Below, in pieces: positions 49,601 to 61,600 of a stretch of DNA of 64,000 bases. Source of the stretch: Streptomyces rapamycinicus NRRL 5491 (GTDB lineage: Bacteria; Actinomycetota; Actinomycetes; Streptomycetales; Streptomycetaceae); the NCBI RefSeq assembly GCF_024298965.1, contig NZ_CP085193.1:9920001-9984000 (forward strand), written 5' to 3'. How positions within the stretch are numbered: the stretch's first letter is position 1; each line of letters opens with the position of its first letter. The translations under genes and the position numbers were made by a program. The notes beneath the pieces are model-generated. The model was given only the letters and a program-made list of their open reading frames with translations, did no database searches and had not been told where the DNA came from.

Positions 49601-52600
49601 CCTGCACGAGCTCACCCGGGACGCCGACCTGGCGGCGTTCGTCATGTACTCCTCCGCCGCCGGTGTGCTCGGCAGCGGGGGACAGGGCAACTACGCGGCG
49701 GCCAACGCGTTCCTGGATGCCTTGGCTGAGCAGCGTCGTGGTGAGGGGCTGCCCGCGCTGGCGGTGGCGTGGGGTCTGTGGGAGGACGCCAGCGGCCTGA
49801 CCGCCGAAATGACTGACACGGACCGTGACCGGATCCGGCGTGGTGGCCTGCGGGCGATCTCCGCGGGGCATGGGATGGGCTTGCTCGATGCCGCGTCACG
49901 TCATGGTGAGCCGGTGCTGCTCGCTGCGGCGATGGAGCCTGTGCGTGAGGCCGAGGTTCCGGCGCTGCTGCGTTTGTTGCATCGTCCGGTTGCCCGGCGG
50001 GCTGCTTCTACCGGCGGCTCGTCGGTGCAGTGGCTGGCCCGGTTGGCGCCGGTGGAGCGGGAGAAGGCGCTGCTGAAGCTGGTGTGTGATGGCGCCGCGA
50101 CGGTTCTGGGACATGCCGACGCCAGCACGATTCCGGCGACCGCGGCGTTCAAGGATCTGGGCATCGATTCGCTGACCGCGGTGGAACTGCGGAACAGCCT
50201 GACGAAGGCCACGGGGCTGCGGTTGCCCGCCACGCTGGTGTTCGACTACCCCACCCCGACGGCCTTGGCAGCCCGGCTGGGGGAGTTGTTCGTCGGTGAA
50301 ACTCCTGTTCCGGTACGTACGTCGGTGTCGGTGGTGGCGCAGGACGAGCCGTTGGCGATTGTCGGCATGGCGTGTCGCTTGCCGGGTGGGGTGTCGTCGC
50401 CTGAGGATCTGTGGCGTCTTCTGGAGTCGGGTACGGACGCGGTCTCCGGATTCCCCACCGATCGTGGCTGGGATGTGGAGAATCTGTTCGGCCCCGCAGC
50501 TGGCGACTCCTATCGCTTGCAGGGTGGTTTCCTGGATGCCGCGGCTGGTTTCGATGCCTCGTTCTTCGGGATCAGTCCGCGTGAGGCGTTGGCGATGGAT
50601 CCGCAGCAGCGGTTGGTGCTGGAGGTGTCCTGGGAGGCGTTTGAGCGGGCCGGGATCGAGCCCGGTTCCGTACGCGGAACTGATACCGGGGTTTTCATGG
50701 GTGCGTACCCCGGTGGCTACGGCATCGGTGCCGACCTCGGCGGCTTCGGCGCCACCGCGAGCGCGGTCAGTGTCCTGTCCGGCCGGGTGTCGTACTTCTT
50801 CGGCCTCGAAGGCCCTGCCATCACGGTGGACACGGCGTGTTCGTCGTCGTTGGTGGCGTTGCACCAGGCGGGGTATGCCCTGCGGCAGGGTGAGTGTTCG
50901 CTGGCCCTGGTCGGTGGTGTCACCGTGATGGCCACGCCGCAGACTTTCGTGGAGTTCGCTCGTCAGGGTGGCCTGGCCGGTGACGGTCGCAGTAAGGCGT
51001 TCGCGGACAGTGCGGACGGCGCCGGCTTCTCCGAAGGTGTCGGTGTGTTGTTGGTGGAGCGTTTGTCGGACGCTCAGGCCAAGGGCCACCAGGTGCTGGC
51101 GATGCTGCGCAGTTCGGCGGTCAACCAGGACGGTGCGTCGAACGGTCTGACCGCGCCGAATGGCCCTTCCCAGCAGCGGGTGATCCAGGCTGCCCTCAGC
51201 AACGCCGGCCTTGCGGCACACGAGGTGGATGTGGTCGAGGCGCACGGCACGGGTACGACGCTGGGTGACCCGATCGAGGCCCAGGCGTTGCTGGCGACCT
51301 ATGGCCAGGATCGTGAGCAGCCGTTGCTGCTGGGTTCGGTGAAGTCGAATCTGGGTCATACGCAGGCTGCTGCGGGTGTGTCGGGTGTCATCAAGATGGT
51401 GATGGCGCTGCAGCGCGGTTTCGTGCCGCGTACGTTGCATGTGGATGAGCCGTCGCGGCATGTGGACTGGTCGGCGGGCGCGGTTGCGCTGGTGACGGAG
51501 AACCAGCCGTGGCCGGATATGGGCCGAGCGCGCCGGGCAGGCGTGTCGTCCTTCGGGATCAGTGGCACCAACGCCCACGTCATCCTGGAAAGCGCACCCC
51601 CCACTCAGCCTGCGGACAACGCGGTGATCGAGCGGGCACCGGAGTGGCTGCCGATGGTGATTTCGGCCAGGACCCAGTCGGCTTTGACTGAGCACGAGGG
51701 CCGGTTGCGTGCGTATCTGGCGGCGTCGCCCGGGGTGGATATGCGGGCTGTGGCATCGACGCTGGCGATGACACGGTCGGTGTTCGAGCACCGGGCCGTG
51801 CTGCTGGGAGATGACACCGTCACCGGTACCGCGGCGACCGATCCGCGGGTGGTGTTCGTCTTCCCGGGTCAGGGGTCGCAGCGTGCTGGTATGGGTGAGG
51901 AACTGGCCGCCGCGTTCCCCGTCTTCGCGCGGATCCATCAGCAGGTGTGGGACCTGCTCGATGTGCCCGATCTGGAGGTGAACGAGACCGGGTATGCCCA
52001 GCCGGCCCTGTTCGCTTTGCAGGTGGCTCTGTTCGGGTTGCTGGAATCGTGGGGTGTACGGCCGGATGCGGTGGTCGGTCACTCTGTCGGTGAGCTCGCC
52101 GCCGGATACGTCTCCGGGTTGTGGTCGTTGGAGGATGCCTGCACTTTGGTGTCGGCGCGGGCTCGTCTGATGCAGGCTCTGCCTGCGGGTGGGGTGATGG
52201 TCGCTGTCCCGGTCTCGGAGGATGAGGCCCGGGCCGTGCTGGGTGAGGGTGTGGAGATCGCCGCGGTCAACGGGCCGTCGTCGGTGGTTCTCTCCGGTGA
52301 TGAGGCCGCCGTGCTGCAGGCCGCGGAGGGGCTGGGGAAGTGGACGCGGCTGGCGACCAGCCACGCGTTCCATTCCGCCCGTATGGAACCGATGCTGGAG
52401 GAGTTCCGGACGGTCGCCGAAGGCCTGACCTACCGGACGCCGCAGGTCTCCATGGCCGCTGGTGATCAGGTGACCACCACTGAGTACTGGGTGCGGCAGG
52501 TCCGGGACACGGTCCGGTTCGGCGAGCAGGTGGCCTCGTACGAGGACGCCGTGTTCGTCGAGCTGGGTGCCGACCGGTCACTGGCCCGCCTGGTCGACGG

Positions 52601-55600
52601 CGTCGCGATGCTGCACGGCGACCACGAGGCGCAGGCCGCTGTCAGTGCCCTGGCCCACCTGTACGTCAACGGCGTCACCGTCGACTGGCCCGCGCTCCTG
52701 GGCGATGCTCCGGCAACACGGGTGCTGGACCTTCCGACGTACGCCTTCCAGCACCAGCGCTACTGGCTCGAGGGCACGGACCGGATGGCCGCGGGCGGCC
52801 ATCCGCTGCTGGGTGAGGCGGTGGCGGTTCCCGGCTCGGATGGTGTGCTGTTGACCGGGCGGGTGTCGTTGGCCACGCACCCGTGGCTGGCTGATCACGC
52901 GGTGCGGGGCAGTGTGCTGCTGCCCGGTACCGGGTTTGTGGAGCTGGTCGTCCGCGCCGCCGACGAGGTCGGTTGTGACGTCATCGACGAGCTGGTGATC
53001 GAGACGCCGCTCCTGCTGCCGCAGACCGGAGGCGTGCAACTGTCCGTCGCGGTCGCCGAGTCCGATGATTCCGGACGCCGGGCGGTGACGGTCTTCTCCC
53101 GGGCGGACAACGTCGATACCTGGACGCGGCACGCCACGGTCACGGTCAGCAACTCTGATACGACCCTCTCGCTGCCAGACCTCAGTGCGTGGCCACCTGC
53201 CCAGGCCCAGCCGGTGAACGTGGCCGACTTCTACGATCAGTTGACCGTGGTGGGCTACGAGTACGGTCCCGCGTTTCAGGGGCTGCAGGCCGCGTGGCGT
53301 GACGGCGACACCGTCTACGCCGAGGTCGCCCTCGCCGAAGAGCAAGCGCAGGACGCGGCCCGATACGCCGTGCATCCCGCGTTGCTGGATGCTGCCCTGC
53401 ACGCCGGGATCCTGAACACGCCCGACACCGAGCAGGGCGTGCGGTTGCCGTTCTCCTGGAACCAGGTTCAGGTCCACGCGGTCGGCTCGGCGATGTTGCG
53501 CGTCGCCGTGACACAGGCGGCGGACGGCTGGAGTGTGCGGGTCGCTGATGACACCGGCCGGCCGGTGGCCACCATCGGCTCCCTCGTGACTCGGCCGGTG
53601 ACGGCCGACACACTCGGCTCCACCACCGACGACCTGCTCGCCCTGACGTGGACGGAGATCCCGGCCCCTCAGGAGACCAGCCTGACCATAGGCCGCTTCG
53701 AAGACCTGGCGGACGCCGATGTGCCGGTGCCCGAGGTGGTGGTCTTCACCGCACGCCCCGACAGTAGCGAGAACCCGCTGGCCCAGACTCGTACGCTGAC
53801 CGCCCAGGTCCTGCAGAAGATCCAGGCGTGGCTGGCCGAGGAACGCTTCACCGACAGCACACTGATTGTGCGGATCGGCACTGGCTTGGCCGCTGCCGCG
53901 GTGTCGGGTCTGATGCGGTCGGCCCAGTCGGAACATCCGGGCCGGTTTGTCCTGGTGGAAAGCGACGACGACACCCTCGCCCCCGACCAGCTGGCGGCGA
54001 CCGTCGAATTGGATGAGCCGCGGCTGCGGATCAGCGACGGCCGGTTCGAAGTGCCACGACTGACCCGTACGCATGCCGCTGAACCCGAGTCAGAAAAGGT
54101 GTGGGATCCGGATGGCACGGTCCTGATCACCGGTGGTTCGGGTGTGCTGGCGGGGATCGCCGCCCGGCACTTGGTGGCCGAGCGTGGCGTGCGTCATCTG
54201 CTGCTGCTGTCCCGCAGCGCACCGGACGGGGCACTGATCAGCGAGCTTGGCGAACTGGGCGCCCAGGTGGCCACAGCGGTTTGCGACGTATCGGATCGCC
54301 CTGGGTTGGTGCGGGTGCTGGCGGACGTGTCACCGGAGCATCCCCTGACGGCGGTGATTCATACCGCGGGTGTGGTGGACGACGGTGTGGTGGAGTCCCT
54401 GACCGCGCAGCGACTGGACACGGTACTGCGGCCCAAGGCCGACGGTGCCTGGCACCTGCACGAGCTCACCCGTGACGCCGACCTGGCCGCGTTCGTCATG
54501 TACTCCTCGGCCGCCGGTGTATTCGGTAGCGCGGGGCAAGGCAACTATGCGGTGGCGAACGCGTTCCTGGACGCTCTCGCAGAGCAACGTCGTGCCGAGG
54601 GCCTGCCCGCACTCGCACTCGCCTGGGGCCTCTGGGAGGGCACCAGCGGCCTGACCGCCAATCTGACCGATACAGACCATGACCGGATCCGGCGCAGCGG
54701 CATGCGGGCCATCTCCGCCGAGCATGGAATGCGGCTGTTCGACGGCGCGTCACGCCGCAGCGACCCGGTTCTGGTGGCCGCGGCGATGGAGCCGGTACGG
54801 GAAGCCGAAGTCCCCGCGATGCTCCGGTCGTTGCACCGCCCGGTCGCCCGGCGGGCGGCCTCCGGCGGTGCGGTGCGGTGGCTGGCCGCTCTGGCGCCGG
54901 AGGAGCGGGCGAAGGCACTGGTGAAGGTGGTGTGTGACAGTGCCGCGACGGTTCTGGGACACGCCGACGTCGACAGTATTCCGGTGACCGCCGCGTTCAG
55001 GGATCTGGGCGTGGATTCGCTGACGGCGGTGGAACTACGGAACAGCCTGACGAAGGCCACGGGACTGCGGCTGCCCGCCACGTTGGTGTTCGACTACCCG
55101 ACCCCAGGTGCCCTGGCCGCCCGGTTGGAGGAGCTGTTCACCGGCGAGAATCCTGTTCAGGTACGCACGCCGGTGTCGGCGGTGGGGCAGGACGAGCCGT
55201 TGGCGATCGTGGGCATGGCCTGCCGCCTGCCTGGTGGGGTGTCGTCGCCTGAGGATCTGTGGCGCCTTGTGGAATCGGGTACGGATGCGATTTCCGGTTT
55301 CCCCACCGACCGTGGCTGGGACGTGGAGAACCTGTTCGACTCGGATCCGGATGCGGCCGGGAAGTCGTACTGCGTAGAGGGTGGCTTCCTGGCGACCGCT
55401 GCCAACTTCGATGCCTCGTTCTTCGGGATCAGTCCGCGTGAGGCGTTGGCGATGGATCCGCAGCAGCGGCTGGTGCTGGAGGTGTCCTGGGAGGCGTTCG
55501 AGCGGGCTGGGATCGAGCCCGGTTCCGTACGCGGCAGCGACACCGGCGTCTTCATGGGCGCTTTCCCGGGCGGTTACGGCATCGGCGCAGACCTCGAAGG

Positions 55601-58600
55601 TTATGGTGCGACCGCTGGCCTCAACGTGCTGTCCGGCCGGCTGTCGTACTTCTTCGGTCTTGAGGGGCCGGCCGTCACGGTGGACACGGCGTGTTCCTCG
55701 TCGCTGGTCGCCCTGCACCAAGCGGGGTATGCCCTGCGACAGGGTGAGTGCTCGCTGGCCCTGATCGGCGGTGTGACCGTGATGGCCACACCACATACCT
55801 TCGTGGAGTTCTCCCGGCAGCGTGGCCTGGCATCCGATGGCCGGTGCAAGGCGTTCGCCGACAGCGCGGACGGCACGGGATGGTCTGAGGGAGTCGGCGT
55901 CCTGCTGGTCGAGCGCCTGTCAGACGCTCAGGCCAAGGGCCACCAGGTATTGGCAGTGGTCCGCAGCTCGGCGGTCAACCAGGACGGCGCGTCGAACGGC
56001 CTGTCCGCGCCGAATGGCCCCTCGCAACAGCGGGTGATCCGGCAGGCGCTGGCCAACGCGGGCCTGACCACGGCCGAGGTGGATGTGGTCGAGGCCCACG
56101 GCACGGGTACGACGTTGGGTGACCCGATCGAGGCCCAGGCGGTGATCGCGACCTACGGTCAGGATCGTGACCAGCCTGTGCTGCTGGGTTCGGTGAAGTC
56201 GAACGTCGGTCATACGCAGGCTGCCGCGGGTGTGTCGGGTGTCATCAAGATGGTGATGGCGCTGCAGCACGGTCTGGTGCCGCGTACGTTGCATGTGGAT
56301 GAGCCGTCGCGGCATGTGGACTGGACGGATGGCGCGGTTGAGCTGGTGACGGAGAACCAGTCCTGGCCCGAAGCCGGTCGGCCGCGCCGGGCAGGCGTGT
56401 CGTCCTTCGGAGTCAGTGGCACTAATGCCCACGTCATCCTGGAGAGCGCACCCCCCACGCAGGCCGTGGACGATGTGCGGCCTGCGGATGCGCCGGTGGT
56501 GGCGTCGGTGATGGCCTCGGAGTTGGTGCCGTTGGTGATTTCGGCCAAGACGCAGTCGGCACTGGCTGAGTACGAGGGCCGGTTGCGTGCGTATCTGGCG
56601 GCGTCGCCCGGGGTGGATATGCGGGCTGTGGCATCGACGCTGGCGATGACACGGTCGGTGTTCGAGCACCGTGCGGTGATCGTGGGTGATGACACTGTTA
56701 GTGGGACCGCGGCGACCGATCCGCGGGTGGTGTTCGTCTTCCCGGGGCAGGGGTCGCAGCGTGCTGGTATGGGTGCGGAACTGGCCGCCGCGTTCCCCGT
56801 CTTCGCGCGGATCCATCAGCAGGTGTGGGACCTGCTCGATGTGCCCGATCTGGAGGTGAATGAGACCGGTTACGCCCAGCCGGCTTTGTTCGCTTTGCAG
56901 GTGGCTCTGTTCGGGTTGCTGGAATCGTGGGGTGTACGGCCGGACGCGGTGATCGGCCATTCGGTGGGTGAGCTTGCGGCTGCGTATGTGTCCGGGTTGT
57001 GGTCGTTGGAGGATGCCTGCACTTTGGTGTCGGCGCGGGCTCGTCTGATGCAGGCTCTGCCTGCGGGTGGGGTGATGGTCGCTGTCCCGGTCTCGGAGGA
57101 TGAGGCTCGGGCCGTGCTGGGTGAGGGTGTGGAGATCGCCGCGGTCAACGGCCCGTCGTCGGTGGTTCTCTCCGGTGATGAGGCCGCTGTGCTGCAGGCC
57201 GCGGAGGGGCTGGGGAAGTGGACGCGGCTGGCGACCAGTCACGCGTTCCATTCCGCCCGTATGGAGCCGATGCTGGAGGAGTTCCGGGCGGTCGCTCAAG
57301 GCCTGACCTATCACGCACCTGGTGTCGTGATGGCCGCTGGTGATCGGGTGATGACGGCTGAGTATTGGGTGCGGCAGGTCCGGGATACGGTCCGGTTCGG
57401 CGAGCAGGTGGCCTCATACGAGGACGCCGTGTTCGTCGAGCTGGGTGCCGACCGGTCACTGGCCCGCCTGGTCGACGGCGTCGCGATGCTGCACGGCGAC
57501 CACGAAACCCAGGCCGCGATCGGCGCCCTGGCCCACCTGTATGTCAACGGCGTCACCGTCGACTGGACCGCGCTGCTGGGTGATGTCCCGGTAACCCGGG
57601 TGCTGGATCTTCCGACGTACGCCTTCCAGCAGCAGCGGTATTGGGCTGAGGTCGGCCGGTCTGCCGATGTGTCGGGGGCGGGTCTGGATGCGGTGGGGCA
57701 TCCGTTGCTGGGTGCGGTGGTGGCGTTGCCGGGTTCGGATGGTGTGCTGTTGACCGGGCGGGTGTCGTTGGCCACGCATGCGTGGCTGGCTGATCACGCG
57801 GTGCGGGGCAGTGTGCTGCTGCCCGGTACCGGGTTTGTGGAGCTGGTTGTCCGCGCGGCTGATGAGGTGGGCTGCGACGTCGTTGACGAGCTGATCGTCG
57901 AAGCCCCGCTTCTGCTGCCGCAGACCGGCGGTGTGCAGGTGTCGGTATCGGTTGGTGAGGCTGACGAGTCCGGACACCGGGTGGTGACGATCTTCTCCCG
58001 GGCGGACAACGCCGATACCTGGGTCCGGCACGTTTCCGCCGTGATCAGTACCTCTGACTCGACGGTCTCGCTGTCGGAGTTTGCCTCGTGGCCACCAGCT
58101 CAGGCACAGCCGGTGGACGTGACGGGCTTCTACGACCGGCTGATGGCAGAAGGGTACGAGTACGGTCCCGCGTTCCAGGGTTTGCAGGCCGCGTGGCGTG
58201 ATGGGGACACTGTCTTCGCCGAGGTTGCTCTGGCTGAGGAGCAGGTGCGGGAGGCGGCGCGATATGCCGTGCATCCGGCTCTACTGGATGCGGCTCTGCA
58301 TGCCTGCACCTTGAATGCGTCCGATGCCGAGGTGGGTGTGGGGCTGCCGTTCTCCTGGAACGGTGTTCGGGTCCATGCTGGTGGTTCGGCCATGTTGCGT
58401 GTCGCGGTGACGCAGGCGGCGGATGGCTGGAGTGTGCGGGTCGCTGATGAGATCGGTCGGCCGGTGGCTAGCGTGGGTTCGCTCGTGACGCGCCCGGTGA
58501 CGGCCGACGCGCTCGGTTCCGCTGCCGATGACCTGCTCGCCTTGACCTGGGCGGAGATCCCGGCCCCTGAGGGGACCGGTCTGACGGTCGGCCGGTTCGA

Positions 58601-61600
58601 GGAGCTGGTGTCGGACGGCGATGTGCCGGTACCCGAGGTGGCGGTCTTCACCGCACTCCCCGACAACGACGACGACCCGCTGGAGCAAACACGAAAGCTG
58701 ACCGGTCAGGTCCTCCAGGCAGTTCAGGAGTGGCTTGGCGGGGAGCGCTTCAGCGACAGCACGCTGGTGGTGCGGACCGGTACTGGTTTGGCCGCTGCTG
58801 GGGTGTCGGGGTTGATGCGGTCGGCCCAGTCCGAACACCCCGGCCGGTTCGTCCTGGTCGAGAGTGATGACGATGCCCTCGCTCTGGATCAGTTGGCGGC
58901 GGCGGTCGGGTTGGATGAGCCGCGGCTGCGGATCAGCGACGGCCGCTTCGAAGCGCCACGACTGACCCGTACGCATGCCGCTGAACCCGAGTCAGAGAAG
59001 GTGTGGGATCCGGATGGCACGGTTCTGATCACCGGTGGTTCGGGTGTGCTGGCGGGGATCGCCGTCCGGCACCTGGTGACCGAACGCGGCGTGCGTCATC
59101 TCCTTCTGCTGTCCCGCAGCGCCCCGGACGAGGCACTGATCAACCAACTCGGCGAACTGGGGGCCCGGGTCGAGACAGCGGCCTGTGACGTGTCCGATCG
59201 TGCCGCGCTGGCCCAGGTGCTGGCGGGTGTGTCACCGGAGCATCCCCTGACGGCCGTGATTCACACCGCGGGCGTACTCGATGACGGTGTGGTGGAGTCC
59301 CTGACCGCGCAGCGGCTGGACGCGGTGTTGCGGCCCAAGGCCGACGGTGCGTGGAACCTGCACGAGCTCACCCGGGATGCCGACCTGGCGGCGTTCGTCA
59401 TGTATTCCTCCGCCGCTGGTGTGCTCGGCAGTGGGGGACAGGGCAACTACGCGGCGGCCAATGCGTTCCTGGACGCGCTGGCTGAGCAGCGTCACGCTGA
59501 GGGTCTGCCCGCGCTGGCGGTGGCCTGGGGTCTGTGGGAGGACGCCAGTGGCCTGACCGCGCAACTGACCGACACGGACCGTGACCGGATCCGGCGCGGT
59601 GGCCTGCGGGCCATCTCCGCCGAGCACGGGATGGGGCTGTTCGACAGCGCGTCACGCCACAGTGAACCGGTTCTGGTGGCCGCGCCGATGGAGCCGGTAC
59701 GGGACGCGGAAGTCCCGGCATTGCTGCGGTCGTTGCACCGCCCGGTCGCTCGGCGGGCCGCTGCCGCCGGTGGAGCGCGGTGGCTGGCCGCCCTGGCACC
59801 GGCCGAGCGGGAGAAGGCACTGCTGAAGCTGGTGTCTGACGGCGCCGCGACGGTTCTGGGACACGCCGACACCAGCACGATTCCGGCAACCACGGCGTTC
59901 AAGGATCTGGGCATCGATTCGCTGACCGCGGTGGAACTGCGCAACAGCCTGGCGAAGGCCACGGAGCTGCGGCTGCCCGCCACGCTGGTGTTCGACTACC
60001 CCACCCCGACGGCCCTGGCTGCCCGGTTGGACGAGTTGTTCACCGGCGAGAACCCCGCTCCGGTGCGCGGGCCAGTGTCGGCGGTGGCGCAGGACGAGCC
60101 GCTGGCGATCGTGGGAATGGCCTGCCGCCTACCCGGTGGAGTCTCGTCGCCGGAGGATCTGTGGCGCTTGGTCGAGTCCGGTACGGACGCGATTTCCGGC
60201 TTCCCAACCGACCGCGGCTGGGACGTCGAGAACCTGTACGATCCGGACCCGGACGCGCCCGGGAAGTCCTACAGCGTGCAGGGCGGCTTCCTGGATGCCG
60301 CGGCCGGTTTCGACGCCTCGTTCTTCGGGATCAGTCCGCGTGAGGCGTTGGCGATGGATCCGCAGCAGCGGTTGATGCTTGAGGTGTCCTGGGAGGCGTT
60401 CGAGCGGGCCGGGATCGAGCCCGGTTCCGTACGCGGCAGCGACACCGGCGTCTTCATAGGTGCTTACCCCGGTGGCTACGGCATCGGTGCCGACCTCGGC
60501 GGCTTCGGGACAACTGCTGGTGCGGCGAGTGTGTTGTCGGGCCGGGTGTCGTACTTCTTCGGTCTCGAAGGTCCCGCGTTCACGGTGGACACGGCGTGTT
60601 CGTCGTCGCTGGTGGCGTTGCATCAGGCGGGGTATGCCCTGCGACAGGGTGAGTGTTCGCTGGCCCTGGTCGGCGGCGTGACCGTGATGGCCACGCCGCA
60701 GACTTTCGTGGAGTTCTCGCGGCAGCGAGGCTTGTCAGCCGATGGCCGGTGCAAGGCGTTCGCTGACGCCGCGGACGGCACGGGGTGGGCTGAGGGCGTC
60801 GGCGTCCTATTGGTGGAGCGTTTGTCGGATGCTCAGGCCAACGGTCACCAGATATTGGCGGTGGTCCGTAGCTCGGCGGTGAACCAGGACGGTGCGTCGA
60901 ACGGCCTGTCCGCGCCGAACGGTCCTTCGCAGCAGCGGGTGATCCGGGCCGCTCTCAGCAACGCCGGCCTGGCGCCGCACGAGGTGGATGTGGTCGAGGC
61001 GCACGGCACGGGTACGACGCTGGGTGACCCGATCGAGGCCCAGGCGGTGATCGCTACTTACGGCCAGGGCCGCGGGGAGCCGCTGCTGCTGGGATCGCTG
61101 AAGTCGAACGTCGGCCATACCCAGGCTGCCGCAGGTGTGTCGGGTGTCATCAAGATGGTGATGGCCCTGCAGCACAGCATGGTGCCGCGCACGTTGCATG
61201 TGGATGAGCCGTCGCGGCATGTGGACTGGTCGGCGGGTGCGGTCGAGCTGGTGGCGGAGAACCAGCCGTGGCCGGAGACCGGCCGACCCCGTCGGGCAGG
61301 TGTGTCGTCGTTCGGGATCAGTGGCACTAACGCCCACGTCATCCTTGAGAGTGCACCGGCACAGTCTGTGGGCGACACGGCTGGCTCTACACCCGTACTG
61401 GTTTCGGAACTGGTGCCGCTGGTGATATCGGCCAAGACCCAGCCCGCCCTGACCGAACACGAAGACCGGCTCCGCGCCTACCTGGCGGCGTCGCCCGGAG
61501 TGGATATACGGGCTGTGGCATCGACGCTGGCGGTGACACGGTCGGTGTTCGAGCACCGCGCCGTACTCCTTGGAGATGAGACCGTCACCGGCACCGCGGT

